Counted from the first letter of the stretch, positions 36,982 to 46,001 are shown. The stretch is DNA of 64,000 nt from Tyzzerella sp. (GCA_017416155.1 JAFQDE010000011.1:1-64000); one strand, 5' to 3'. Notes: generated by a model from the letters alone, not told the origin. Translations and numbers: made by a program.

Positions 36982-37887
36982 ATGAGAGTCAGTACTATTC
37001 GATATACAATCAAGCAAGGGCTACGAAATATCGTGAGAAATAAGATGTTTTCAATTGCCTCAATTGCTACAATGGCAGCATGTATTTTTATGTTCGGTAT
37101 TTTTTATTCACTAATTACCAATGTTCAGTATATTGTGGAGAAAGCCGAAGAGAGTGTTGCAATCGTCGTGTTTATGGATGAAGATGTAACAGAGAAACAG
37201 TTAAAAAATATTGAAAAGAAATTAAGTGCAAGAGACGAGGTTTTGGAAGTAAAATATATTTCTGCAGAGCAGGCGTGGGAGGATTTCGGAAACGAGTATT
37301 TTGGTGAGGACAGCAACTGGGCTGAAGGCTGGGATGTCAATCCATTAGAGAACTCCGACAACTTTGAAGTGTATATGAAAGATATTTCAAAACAAGCAGA
37401 ACTAGTTGAGTATGCCGAGGGAATTAAGGGCGTTCGCAAGGTAAACAAGTCAGAACAGGTTGCAGATGCTCTTAACAATTTTAATATGCTGATTGCATAT
37501 GTGTCCGGAGCTATTATTCTGATTCTTTTGGCAGTTGCAATTTTTCTGATTAGTAATACCGTATCTATGGGTATTACCATTCGTAAGGAAGAGATTGCAA
37601 TCATGAAATACATCGGAGCAAAGGATTCTTTTGTAAGAGCACCGTTCATTTTTGAAGGTGTTTTGATTGGTATTTTTGGAGCAACAGTGCCTCTTGTAAT
37701 ACTTTACTTTGCATATGAGAAAGCAATCAATTATATTTTGACAAAGTTTTCGATTCTGAATACACTATTAGATTTTCTACCGGTATCAGCAGTGTACAAG
37801 ACATTGCTTCCGGTTGGATTGGCACTTGGTGTAGGAATTGGTTTTGTCGGAAGTTTCTTCACAATTAAAAAGCATTTGAAAGCATAG
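36982..37887 (+). CDS. ftsX: Cell division protein FtsX
   Basis: A 301-residue four-helix permease-like protein, partner of FtsE. Membrane helices lie at about 22-44, 170-192, 220-245 and 270-292; the extracytoplasmic loop (residues 45-165) contains FMDEDVTEKQLKNIEKKL and the conserved IRKEEIAIMKYIGAKDSFVRAPF segment follows the second helix. The loop would recruit hydrolases such as CwlO- or PcsB-like proteins. The S41 protease gene that follows is a common partner. Confidence 0.94.
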   Translation: MRVSTIRYTIKQGLRNIVRNKMFSIASIATMAACIFMFGIFYSLITNVQYIVEKAEESVAIVVFMDEDVTEKQLKNIEKKLSARDEVLEVKYISAEQAWEDFGNEYFGEDSNWAEGWDVNPLENSDNFEVYMKDISKQAELVEYAEGIKGVRKVNKSEQVADALNNFNMLIAYVSGAIILILLAVAIFLISNTVSMGITIRKEEIAIMKYIGAKDSFVRAPFIFEGVLIGIFGATVPLVILYFAYEKAINYILTKFSILNTLLDFLPVSAVYKTLLPVGLALGVGIGFVGSFFTIKKHLKA

Positions 37888-37897
37888 AGGTATAGGC

Positions 37898-39124
37898 ATG
37901 GAAGATATGGAGCAGAAGATAGAATCAACTCCAAAGAAAAAGGGAATAAGAAATTTTTGGAAAGGTGCACTTTGCGGTGCACTTTTCTCGCTGGTTATAT
38001 GTACGATTGTAATGCTGGCAATTGGTGTATTTAAAAAGCAAGTATACAGTGGAGAACTTGTGTCAGCGCAAACGGAATTAAAACTCAGAAATATCCGTTC
38101 CATTATTGAAGAAATCTATCTATATTCGGATGATATTGATGAAAAACAATTGCAGGATTATATTGTCAGGGGATATGTTGCCGGACTGCAAGAACCTTAC
38201 ACCGTATATTACAATGAGGCAGAGACAACTGCACTTTTTGAATCTACATCAGGAACTTTTGGCGGAATCGGTGTTGTGATTATGCAGGACCGCACGACAG
38301 GGCTTGCAACATTTACAACTATTTATGATGGCTGTCCGGGAAAGAAGGCAGGCTTTAAATCCGGCGATATTGTTTATAAAGTCAATGGTGAAGATGTCTC
38401 CGGCATGGATTTGGACTCTATCGTAACACGGATTCGAGGTGAGGTCGGCACAGAAGTTGAGATTACAGTTCTCCGCGGAGAGACAGGAGAAGAATACACA
38501 GGTGTTGCAACACGTGCACTCATTGAAAATGATACCGTAGAATATGAGATGAAAGAAGGGAAACTCGGATACATTCAATTGACAGCTTTTGAGAGTGTGA
38601 CCTATGAACAGTTCGAGGAAGCACTTGAGAAACTGACCGAGCAGGGAATGAAGGGACTGATTGTAGACCTTCGAAACAATACCGGCGGTAATCTGGATAC
38701 GGTATGCGACATTCTTGACCTGATTCTTCCAAAAGGAACGATTGTATCGATTAAGGATAAGAATGGAAAAGGTGAGGTATTCACTTCGGATGACAAACGC
38801 AAATTGGAAGTTCCTTTAGTTGTTCTTACGAATGGGTATAGTGCAAGTGCTTCTGAAATCTTTGCAGGTGCTGTACAAGACTACAAGATTGGTAAACTTG
38901 TGGGAACCAAGACTTATGGAAAGGGAATCGTTCAAAACATTTATTCCTTGGGTGACGGTACATCACTCAAGGTTACAAGCTCAGAGTATTTCACGCCAAA
39001 TGGAAGAAATATTCATGAGAAAGGCATTGAGCCGGATGTGCAGATTGAGTATGTATACGATGAGACAAATCCAGATAAAGATAATCAATTAGATAAGGCA
39101 ATAGAAGTTTTAAAAGGAATGTAA
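37898..39124 (+). CDS. S41 family carboxyl-terminal processing peptidase (CtpA-like)
   Basis: A 408-residue membrane-anchored serine protease: one helix at about 28-48, a PDZ domain near 110-190 (FGGIGVVIMQDRTTG, KKAGFKSGDIVYKVNGEDVS) and the S41 catalytic domain. The serine lies in GYSASASEIFAGA and the lysine of the dyad in TYGKGIVQ. Proteins of this group process cell-envelope proteins, and in clostridia they sit behind ftsEX, suggesting a link to hydrolase control. A clean terminator ends the operon. Confidence 0.9.
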   Translation: MEDMEQKIESTPKKKGIRNFWKGALCGALFSLVICTIVMLAIGVFKKQVYSGELVSAQTELKLRNIRSIIEEIYLYSDDIDEKQLQDYIVRGYVAGLQEPYTVYYNEAETTALFESTSGTFGGIGVVIMQDRTTGLATFTTIYDGCPGKKAGFKSGDIVYKVNGEDVSGMDLDSIVTRIRGEVGTEVEITVLRGETGEEYTGVATRALIENDTVEYEMKEGKLGYIQLTAFESVTYEQFEEALEKLTEQGMKGLIVDLRNNTGGNLDTVCDILDLILPKGTIVSIKDKNGKGEVFTSDDKRKLEVPLVVLTNGYSASASEIFAGAVQDYKIGKLVGTKTYGKGIVQNIYSLGDGTSLKVTSSEYFTPNGRNIHEKGIEPDVQIEYVYDETNPDKDNQLDKAIEVLKGM

Positions 39125-39144
39125 TTTTTTACATTCCTTTTTTT
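39112..39144 (+). terminator. Terminator of the ftsEX-ctpA operon
   Basis: A perfect 13-bp stem (39112-39124 with 39129-39141) around TTTT, followed by a T run. It overlaps the stop codon of the protease gene. Confidence 0.9.
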
Positions 39145-39214
39145 ATGGTGTTATGGTAATATAAAGATAGTGTGTAGTTTTATGCTTAATTCTAAAGGAA
39201 AAGGTAATTGCAGT

Positions 39215-40492
39215 ATGAAAATTTTGATTCAAAATGGATATGTACTTGATCCCGAAACTAAAAGAGAAGGTGTCTTGGATGTACTGGTTGAAGATGATAA
39301 GATTGTGAAGGTGGCTGACAAGATTGAGGATGCAGCAGACCGTGTAATTGATGCAAGTGGTTGTTATGTCATGCCAGGTTTTATCGACCTTCATGTACAC
39401 CTTCGTGACCCGGGATTAGAATATAAAGAAACATTGGAGACCGGTGGCAAGGCAGCGGCACGTGGCGGTGTGACTACCGTATGTGCAATGCCGAATACAA
39501 AGCCGGTTACAGATAATGCAGAGATGATTACTAGTATTCATGAGCGTGCGAAGACAGAATGTCCTGTCAACGTGATTCAGATAGGTGCCATCACCGTAGG
39601 TCAGTTAGGAGAAGAACTTGCCGACATTGAGGGAATGGCAAAGGCAGGATGTCACGCAATCAGTGAAGATGGTAAATCTGTGATGAATGCATCATTGTAT
39701 CGCAAGGCTATGAAGATAGCGAAGGAAAATAACATCTCCATCTTCGCACACTGTGAGGATATCACAATGGTAGAAGGCGGTGTGATGCATGCCGATGAAA
39801 AGGCGCAGGCGCTTGGACTTAAAGGTATTACCAACGCAGTAGAAGATGTTATCGTAGCGAGAGACATTCTGCTTGCAAAGGAGACAGGCGTAAGACTTCA
39901 TCTGTGTCACTGCTCAACAGAAGATAGTGTGAAACTTGTAGAGGCAGCGAAGAAGGAAGGCCTTCCGGTGACTGCGGAAGTCTGTCCTCACCACTTTGTA
40001 ATGACGACAGATGATATCACAGAGGATGACGGAAACTTCAAGATGAATCCGCCACTCCGAGGGAAATGTGATGTGGAAGCATTAAAAGCAGGGCTCAAAG
40101 CTGACATCATGGATGTGATTGCAACCGACCATGCACCACATTCAGCAGAGGAGAAGAACTGTTCTATGAGGAGAGCAGCGTTCGGTATCGTTGGTTTGGA
40201 GACTATGGCGGCACTGACATATACAGAACTTGTGGAACCGGGTATCCTAACACTGATGCAGATGGCAGAGAAGACAAGCTATAATCCGGCGAAGATTCTC
40301 GGATTGGACGACAAGGGCGCAATTGCAGAGGGCAAGGTTGCAGATATCGTAGTATTTGATCCGACCAAAGAATATGCCATCGACAAGAACACATTTTTAT
40401 CAAAAGGCAAGAATACACCATTCCATGGTCGCAAGGTGAAAGGCGAAGTTGCTTATACCTTGGTTAGTGGTAATGTCGTATACGAAAGATAA
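39215..40492 (+). CDS. pyrC: Dihydroorotase, multifunctional complex type
   Basis: A 425-residue amidohydrolase of the pyrimidine pathway that closes carbamoyl-aspartate to dihydroorotate. The Zn site shows HVHLRDPG, and the later metal and catalytic residues stand in ATDHAPHSAEEK; the AMPNTKPVTD block is characteristic. The ATG at 39215 with GGAAAAGG upstream is chosen over an in-frame ATG at 39170, which would add an atypical extension. It heads the pyrC-F-K-D cluster. No PyrR binding loop is recognisable in the leader. Confidence 0.93.
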   Translation: MKILIQNGYVLDPETKREGVLDVLVEDDKIVKVADKIEDAADRVIDASGCYVMPGFIDLHVHLRDPGLEYKETLETGGKAAARGGVTTVCAMPNTKPVTDNAEMITSIHERAKTECPVNVIQIGAITVGQLGEELADIEGMAKAGCHAISEDGKSVMNASLYRKAMKIAKENNISIFAHCEDITMVEGGVMHADEKAQALGLKGITNAVEDVIVARDILLAKETGVRLHLCHCSTEDSVKLVEAAKKEGLPVTAEVCPHHFVMTTDDITEDDGNFKMNPPLRGKCDVEALKAGLKADIMDVIATDHAPHSAEEKNCSMRRAAFGIVGLETMAALTYTELVEPGILTLMQMAEKTSYNPAKILGLDDKGAIAEGKVADIVVFDPTKEYAIDKNTFLSKGKNTPFHGRKVKGEVAYTLVSGNVVYER

Positions 40493-40513
40493 TAGTATCA
40501 GGAGGATGAGAAG

Positions 40514-41440
40514 ATGATTAACAAATTAGTAGCAAACATTAAGAAAACAAACGCACCAATCGTAGTGGGATTAGACCCAATGTTAAACTATATTCCGGAG
40601 CACGTGCAGAAAAGAGCATTTGCTGAATTCGGTGAGACTTTAGAGGGAGCTGCAGAGGCAATCTGGCAGTTCAACAAAGAAATCGTGGACAAGACATATG
40701 ACCTTATTCCGGCAGTAAAACCACAAATCGCAATGTACGAGCAATTCGGTATTCCGGGACTCGTTGCATTCAAGAAGACTGTTGATTACTGTAAAGAAAA
40801 AGGACTTGTAGTAATCGGTGATATCAAACGTGGTGATATCGGTTCTACATCTGCAGCTTACGCAGTGGGACATGTGGGACGCGTACAGGTTGGAAGCAAG
40901 ACATATGTACCATTTGATGAAGACTTCGTAACAGTGAACCCATACCTTGGCTCAGATGGTGTAGACCCATTTGTGAAGGTTTGCAAAGAAGAGAACAAGG
41001 GTATCTTCGTACTCGTCAAAACATCAAATCCTTCCAGTGGTGAGTTCCAAGATCGTTTGGTTGATGGAAAACCATTATATGAAATCGTTGGTGAAAAAGT
41101 TGCTGAGTGGGGGGCTTCCCACATGGGCGATGACTACAGCTACGTAGGAGCAGTAGTTGGAGCAACTTATCCGGAAATGGGTAAAGTTCTTCGTAAAGTA
41201 ATGCCAAAAGCATACATCTTGGTACCTGGTTACGGCGCACAGGGTGGAAAAGGAAAAGACCTTGTACATTTCTTCAATGAAGACGGACTTGGAGCAATCG
41301 TAAACTCATCTCGCGGAATTATCGCGGCTTACAAACAAGAAGCTTATGCGAAGTTTGGTGCAGAAAACTTCGGTGAGGCATCAAGAGCGGCAGTCGTAGA
41401 CATGGTGGAAGATATTCGCGAAAGCCTTGAGCAGCGCTAA
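40514..41440 (+). CDS. pyrF: Orotidine-5'-phosphate decarboxylase, type 2
   Basis: A 308-residue OMP decarboxylase of the longer, type 2 subfamily. The catalytic segment VVIGDIKRGDIGSTSAAYA is intact, as is the N-terminal IVVGLDPML, and the phosphate-binding end VPGYGAQGGKGKD is present. It makes UMP. The ATG follows GGAGGATGAG. Between it and pyrK lies a 133-base gap with a strong hairpin. Confidence 0.93.
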   Translation: MINKLVANIKKTNAPIVVGLDPMLNYIPEHVQKRAFAEFGETLEGAAEAIWQFNKEIVDKTYDLIPAVKPQIAMYEQFGIPGLVAFKKTVDYCKEKGLVVIGDIKRGDIGSTSAAYAVGHVGRVQVGSKTYVPFDEDFVTVNPYLGSDGVDPFVKVCKEENKGIFVLVKTSNPSSGEFQDRLVDGKPLYEIVGEKVAEWGASHMGDDYSYVGAVVGATYPEMGKVLRKVMPKAYILVPGYGAQGGKGKDLVHFFNEDGLGAIVNSSRGIIAAYKQEAYAKFGAENFGEASRAAVVDMVEDIRESLEQR

Positions 41441-41494
41441 AACACTTGGTAGCAAAGTGGCTGCTTGCAGACATCTTTGGTATAAAGTGTTTTT
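41441..41494 (+). promoter_or_regulatory. Terminator or attenuator hairpin between pyrF and pyrK
   Basis: AACACTT at 41441-41447 pairs with AAGTGTT at 41485-41491 with inner pairs (AAAG/CTTT, CTGC/GCAG), followed by TTTTT. A second stem-loop (GAAAATC/GATTTTC near 41519-41535) follows before the pyrK ribosome binding site. Because pyrK and pyrD are cotranscribed with the upstream genes in many relatives, this looks like a partial terminator that lowers pyrK-pyrD expression or adjusts it to conditions. Confidence 0.6.
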
Positions 41495-41573
41495 GTGGGG
41501 CGAATGCCCGCGACCGAGAAAATCTATGATTTTCGAGGTGGCATAACGCTGCGAAAGAAAGGAGATTACAAAT

Positions 41574-42356
41574 ATGACACAAAGAAAAAAGGAAACCGCG
41601 ATAATAGTTTCACAGGAACAACTCGCAGACAACATTTTCAGCATGTGGCTTCAGACAGAGGCTTCTCAGGCTGCAAAACCAGGACAATTTATTTCCATGT
41701 ACACAAGTGATGGAACAAAATTGCTTCCAAGACCAATCAGTATCTGCGAAATCGATAAAGAAAACGGCCGTCTTCGCGTGGTTTACCGCGTGACAGGTGA
41801 AAAGACAGGAACAAAGGAATTCTCTGCATTAAAAGCCGGAGATACCATTCCGGTTATCGGACCACTTGGAAATGGATTCCCTCTTGAGAAGGCAGAGGGC
41901 AAGAAAGCATTTTTGATGGGCGGTGGAATCGGTGTTCCTCCAATCTTAGAACTTGCAAAACAGCTTACTTGCGAGAAACAAATCGTGGTTGGTTACCGCG
42001 ATGAACATACATTTTTGAAAGAGCAGTTCGAGGCAAATGGTAGCCTTTACATTTCCACAGAAGACGGAAGCGTCGGGACAAAAGGAAATGTTATGAATGC
42101 GATTGCTGAGAATGGTTTGAGTGCAAATATCATTTACGCATGTGGTCCGACTCCAATGCTTCGCGCAATCAAGAATTACGCAGAAGAAAACGGAATCGAA
42201 TGCTACATTTCCTTAGAGGAGAGAATGGCATGCGGAATCGGTGCTTGTCTTGCATGTACCTGTAAGAGCAAAGACAAAGACCATCACACAAACGTACACA
42301 ACAAGCGTATCTGTAAAGATGGTCCGGTATTCTTGTCTACGGAGGTGGAAATCTAA
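41574..42356 (+). CDS. pyrK: Dihydroorotate dehydrogenase electron transfer subunit
   Basis: A 260-residue FAD and [2Fe-2S] protein that links class 1B dihydroorotate dehydrogenase to NAD. The FAD domain shows LPRPISICEID, the NAD-binding part AFLMGGGIGVPPILELAK, and the cluster cysteines stand in ERMACGIGACLACTC, with a fourth in RICKDGPVF. AAAGGAG precedes the ATG. It overlaps pyrD by one base. Confidence 0.94.
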   Translation: MTQRKKETAIIVSQEQLADNIFSMWLQTEASQAAKPGQFISMYTSDGTKLLPRPISICEIDKENGRLRVVYRVTGEKTGTKEFSALKAGDTIPVIGPLGNGFPLEKAEGKKAFLMGGGIGVPPILELAKQLTCEKQIVVGYRDEHTFLKEQFEANGSLYISTEDGSVGTKGNVMNAIAENGLSANIIYACGPTPMLRAIKNYAEENGIECYISLEERMACGIGACLACTCKSKDKDHHTNVHNKRICKDGPVFLSTEVEI

Positions 42357-43258
42357 TGGATATGAGAGTAAATATCGCAGGCGTTGAATGGAAAAACCCT
42401 GTAACAGTGGCTTCCGGAACCTTTGGCTCAGGAGCAGAATTTGTAGATTTCGTGGATCTTAATAAATTAGGTGCAGTCACAACGAAAGGTGTTGCAAACG
42501 TACCTTGGGCAGGAAATCCGACACCGAGAGTAGCAGAGACCTACGGTGGGATGATGAATGCCATCGGACTTCAGAATCCGGGAATTGACCTTTTCTGTGA
42601 AAGAGATATCCCATTCTTGAAACAATACGATACAAAGATTATCGTGAACGTTTGCGGTCATGCACCGGAAGAGTACTTTGCAGTAGTGGAAAGACTTGCA
42701 GATGAACCAATCGATATGATGGAAATCAACATCTCTTGCCCAAACGTAAATGCCGGATTCTTGGCATTCGGACAAGATCCAAAGCAGGTAGAGAAGTTAA
42801 CTGCAGAGATTAAGAAGCGCGCAAAACAACCGGTGATTATGAAGCTGACACCGAACGTAACGGATATTACAGAGATAGCGAAGGCTGCTGAAGCAGGCGG
42901 TGCAGATGCGGTATCACTAATCAACACATTGACAGGTATGAAGATTGATATCAACCGTAAGACATTTGCAATTGCAAATAAGACTGGCGGTGTATCCGGT
43001 CCTGCAATTCATCCAATTGCGGTGCGCATGGTATACCAGGTTGCAAATGCTGTAAACATTCCAATTATCGGTATGGGCGGAATTGCAAGCGCAGAAGATG
43101 CAATCGAAATGATACTTGCCGGCGCAAGTGCAGTTGCTGTTGGAACAGCAAACTTCCATAATCCGGCAGTGACCATGGAGATTATCGATGGCATTGAGGA
43201 ATATATGAAGAGAAATGGATTCAATGCTGTTAGAGAGATGGTTGGGTTGGTGAAGTAG
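42356..43258 (+). CDS. pyrD: Dihydroorotate dehydrogenase B (NAD+), catalytic subunit
   Basis: A 300-residue FMN enzyme of class 1B. The active-site cysteine lies in MEINISCPNVNAGFLAFG; the FMN phosphate loop shows MGGIASAEDAIEMILAGASAVAVGTA. It forms a tetramer with PyrK. pyrE is not found downstream: the next gene is a small HTH regulator, which marks the left border of the accessory island. Confidence 0.95.
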   Translation: MDMRVNIAGVEWKNPVTVASGTFGSGAEFVDFVDLNKLGAVTTKGVANVPWAGNPTPRVAETYGGMMNAIGLQNPGIDLFCERDIPFLKQYDTKIIVNVCGHAPEEYFAVVERLADEPIDMMEINISCPNVNAGFLAFGQDPKQVEKLTAEIKKRAKQPVIMKLTPNVTDITEIAKAAEAGGADAVSLINTLTGMKIDINRKTFAIANKTGGVSGPAIHPIAVRMVYQVANAVNIPIIGMGGIASAEDAIEMILAGASAVAVGTANFHNPAVTMEIIDGIEEYMKRNGFNAVREMVGLVK

Positions 43259-43285
43259 GATTATTATAGAAAAGGAGAGGTTTGC

Positions 43286-43600
43286 GTGATACCGGAAATT
43301 AACAAACGTGAAACAGGCATTCGATTGCGTAGAATCATGGATAAACATGGAATAAGCGTAAAAGACGTGCAGCGTTATCTTGGTCTTGGTAGTGTGCAGA
43401 GTGTCTATCATTGGCTGAATGGTATCAGCATGCCGACCGTTGATAATCTATATGCACTGAGCGAACTGTTTGGTGTATCTGTAGATGCAATGTTGTGTGG
43501 GAATAGAACATATCTTGCACCGGAAATTCACACCAGAGCAAGCGATTGTAGAAGAATACAGTTATATTATGAAAAATTAATAAAGGCAAGAGCTGCGTAG
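43286..43600 (+). CDS. Small helix-turn-helix regulator, paralogue 1
   Basis: A 104-residue XRE-like protein: an HTH at about residues 10-65, with QRYLGLGSVQSVYHWLNGIS as the recognition part, LPTVDNLYALSELFGVSVDAML-type closing (here MPTVDNLYALSELFG), then a basic tail with an RRIQLYYEKL helix. It has two paralogues in this window, at 51525 and 54896. The start is GTG at 43286, behind AAGGAGAGG. The likely function is local regulation in mobile-type regions; the targets are unknown. Confidence 0.8.
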   Translation: MIPEINKRETGIRLRRIMDKHGISVKDVQRYLGLGSVQSVYHWLNGISMPTVDNLYALSELFGVSVDAMLCGNRTYLAPEIHTRASDCRRIQLYYEKLIKARAA

Positions 43601-43633
43601 AATTATACTACAAGTTCAATGACAAACAATGAG

Positions 43634-43678
43634 TTCCTCCTTTAGAATAGTATTTGAGATACTAATTCAAAGGAGGAA
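43634..43678 (+). promoter_or_regulatory. Hairpin that sequesters the Shine-Dalgarno of the ORF6N gene
   Basis: TTCCTCCTTT at 43634-43643 pairs with AAAGGAGGAA at 43669-43678, and GAATAGTAT with ATACTAATTC continues the stem, giving 19 pairs with two bulges and a TTGAG loop. The whole AGGAGG lies in the stem, 9 bases before the ATG at 43686. Confidence 0.8.
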
Positions 43679-43685
43679 TTTTTAT

Positions 43686-44684
43686 ATGGAAGAAAAAACT
43701 ACAAAAGAACTGTCACCGCAGGAAAGTAAACAATTACCCGATATAGAGATATCAGAGGTTACGATTAAAAACTTAATACATGTGGTTCGTGGACAGCAAG
43801 TGATGTTAGATAGTGATTTAGCAATGTTATATGGCGTGGAGACAAAAAATCTTAATAAAGCGATGAAGAGAAATGAAAAACGATTTCCAGAAGATTTTTG
43901 TTTTCAATTAACCAAGGAAGAATATGAATACTTGAAGTTCCAAATTGGAACTTCAAGTTTGCAAGATATCGAAGTGTTATATGAACATGGTGGAAGAAGA
44001 AAACTACCATATGTTTATACAGAACAAGGAATTGCTATGCTGTCAGCAGTATTAAGAAGTGATATTGCTATTAAAGTTAGTGTTCGCATAATGCAAATTT
44101 TTGTAGAATTAAGGCGATATTTTGCACAAGGAACATTTCTAATAGAAAAGGTGAATGATTTAGAAATAAACCAGATTGAGGAGAGAATATGGAGAAAACA
44201 ACACGAAGAAAATACAGAGAAACGGTTTGAAGAGGTTTTCGATTACATAGCAGAACACAAGGAATCAAATCAAAAAATCTTTTTCGACGGACAGATATAT
44301 GATGCTTTTAGTCTGCTAGTCGATTTGGTATCTCGAGCAGAGAAAAAACTGATATTAGTAGATAACTATGTTGATGTAGAGACGTTGAATATATTGGCGA
44401 AAAAGAAAACAGGCGTGGAAGTTGCTATATATACATCTAAAAAGACAAAATTATCGAAAGTGGATATCGAAAATTTCAACAAACAATACCCGACAATGGA
44501 AGTGAAATACACAGAAGTATTCCACGATAGGTTTTTGATTCTTGATGACGAATGTGCGTATCACATAGGTGCGTCCATTAAAGATGCGGGAAAAAAGTGC
44601 TTTGGCATCAATAAAATTGAAGATATTGGGATAGTAAGAGACATCATGGAACGTCTGGGATTCGAAACGGAGGGAGCAATTTAA
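43686..44684 (+). CDS. ORF6N-domain protein with C-terminal PLD-like domain
   Basis: A 332-residue protein. Residues about 18-110 are an ORF6N domain, a DNA-binding module common in phages and mobile elements (VVRGQQVMLDSDLAMLYGVE, KRFPEDFCFQLTKEEYEYL, PYVYTEQGIAMLSAVLRS). After a coiled middle part, residues about 195-325 form a phospholipase-D-like fold with one HxR-x4-D motif, FHDRFLILDD, followed by GASIKDAG. The catalytic lysine is replaced by arginine, so activity is uncertain; a second subunit would be needed for a full site. It overlaps the metallophosphoesterase gene by one base. Confidence 0.78.
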   Translation: MEEKTTKELSPQESKQLPDIEISEVTIKNLIHVVRGQQVMLDSDLAMLYGVETKNLNKAMKRNEKRFPEDFCFQLTKEEYEYLKFQIGTSSLQDIEVLYEHGGRRKLPYVYTEQGIAMLSAVLRSDIAIKVSVRIMQIFVELRRYFAQGTFLIEKVNDLEINQIEERIWRKQHEENTEKRFEEVFDYIAEHKESNQKIFFDGQIYDAFSLLVDLVSRAEKKLILVDNYVDVETLNILAKKKTGVEVAIYTSKKTKLSKVDIENFNKQYPTMEVKYTEVFHDRFLILDDECAYHIGASIKDAGKKCFGINKIEDIGIVRDIMERLGFETEGAI

Positions 44685-45439
44685 TGATATACATAACAGG
44701 AGATTGTCATGGTAACTTTGAACGTTTTAATAACAGCATATTTCCGGAACAAGAAGACATGACAAAGGATGATTTTGTTATTATCTGTGGAGATTTTGGT
44801 GGTATATGGCATAAGGATGTGGAAAGCGAGCAGGAAACCATGATTTTAGATTGGTTGGAGTGTAAGCCGTTTACCACACTCTTTGTATGTGGAAATCACG
44901 AAAACTTTGACAGATTATATAGTTATCCAGTAGAAGAATGGAATGGCGGCAAGGTTCACAAAATCAGACCGTCAGTGATTCATCTGATGAGAGGGCAAGT
45001 TTTTACACTTGATGGCAAAAAAATCTTCACTTTTGGTGGCGCAAGCAGCCATGATATAGATGGCGGAATCTTGGAATTAGATGATCCGTATTTTAAGAAA
45101 AAGAAAAGAGAGTTGGACAGGAACTGGGAACTGTATCGCATCAATCATCTGAGCTGGTGGAAAGAAGAATTGCCATCCGAAGAAGAAATGGAAGAGGGAC
45201 AAAAGAATCTGGAGGCGAATCAAAATGCTGTTGATTTTATAGTGTCGCATTGTTGTGCATCCAGTACACTTGCATTATTGAGTAATGGAACGTACAAACC
45301 GGATATCTTAACGGCATATTTTGAAGAGTTACGACAAAAGGTAAAATTTAAGAAGTGGTTTTTCGGGCATTTTCATGGTAATATGAATGTAAATGCAGAA
45401 GAGATTCTTTTGTATGAGCAAATCATTCGAATTGCGTAA
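44684..45439 (+). CDS. Calcineurin-like metallophosphoesterase
   Basis: A 251-residue metallophosphoesterase with all metal motifs: GDCHGN (residues 6-11), ICGDFGGIW, CGNHENFDRL, a histidine in VSHCCAS and GHFHGN near the C-terminus. The family acts on phosphodiesters or phosphoproteins; the substrate cannot be told. Its start overlaps the stop of the ORF6N-PLD gene, so the two proteins probably work together, and it is the distal gene of a transcript that is throttled by the hairpin at 43634. Confidence 0.85.
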   Translation: MIYITGDCHGNFERFNNSIFPEQEDMTKDDFVIICGDFGGIWHKDVESEQETMILDWLECKPFTTLFVCGNHENFDRLYSYPVEEWNGGKVHKIRPSVIHLMRGQVFTLDGKKIFTFGGASSHDIDGGILELDDPYFKKKKRELDRNWELYRINHLSWWKEELPSEEEMEEGQKNLEANQNAVDFIVSHCCASSTLALLSNGTYKPDILTAYFEELRQKVKFKKWFFGHFHGNMNVNAEEILLYEQIIRIA

Positions 45440-45462
45440 GTATAATTTAAGGAGGAGACGAA

Positions 45463-45813
45463 ATGTTAGTATTAGTTTATAGAAAATGTAGCACTTGTCA
45501 GAAGGCGTTGAAATGGTTAGAGGAACACAATGTAGAATTTGATGAGCGTCCAATTGTGGAAGAGAATCCAACTTACGAAGAATTAAAGACATGGTACGCC
45601 AAGAGCGGAATGCCATTGAAAAAGTTTTTTAATACAAGTGGACTGTTATATAAAGACATGGGATTAAAAGACAAACTTCCTACCATGTCAGAGGATGAGC
45701 AATTAAAACTATTAGCTACAAATGGTATGTTAGTAAAGAGACCATTGGTTGTGGGAGATGATTTTGTTCTGACTGGATTTAGAGAAAAAGAGTGGGAAGA
45801 AAAACTTAGATGA
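45463..45813 (+). CDS. ArsC/Spx-family thioredoxin-fold protein
   Basis: A 116-residue protein of the arsenate reductase (ArsC/Spx) family. The N-terminal redox motif is YRKCSTCQKALKWL, with two cysteines spaced CxxC as in Spx- and MgsR-type proteins; the C-terminal block MLVKRPLVVGDDFVLTGFREKEW is the usual end. Arsenate reduction is not certain; a role in oxidative stress control is as likely. GGAGGAG lies upstream of the ATG. The following 150 bases are AT-rich with no feature up to the promoter at 45965. Confidence 0.85.
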   Translation: MLVLVYRKCSTCQKALKWLEEHNVEFDERPIVEENPTYEELKTWYAKSGMPLKKFFNTSGLLYKDMGLKDKLPTMSEDEQLKLLATNGMLVKRPLVVGDDFVLTGFREKEWEEKLR

Positions 45814-45964
45814 CTAATGTAGACATGTTCTGTTATTTGTGCTAATCTAAGAGAGCAATGCAGGACAAATCTATTAGCATTTCAATGTATATTAAAAAAT
45901 TATATTATTTTAATTTACCCTAGTACAATATAATATGGTTTATAGTTCTTTTCTCAAAATTAGA

Positions 45965-45996
45965 TTGACATATTTTCGGGAAAAGGGTAGTATAAT
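45965..45996 (+). promoter_or_regulatory. Strong promoter of the RNA upstream of the PBECR4 gene
   Basis: TTGACA at 45965-45970 is followed 17 bases later by TAGTAT and, overlapping it, TATAAT at 45991-45996. The start point should lie near 46002. Confidence 0.7.
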
Positions 45997-46001
45997 TATA
46001 T

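Noticed and set aside
39125..39214. A PyrR-type leader or riboswitch upstream of pyrC
   Set aside because: The 90-base leader has no anti-terminator/terminator pair and no recognisable PyrR binding loop.
45814..45960. An RNA or small gene after the ArsC/Spx-like gene
   Set aside because: The stretch is AT-rich, without a frame over 30 codons with a ribosome binding site and without a stable stem.
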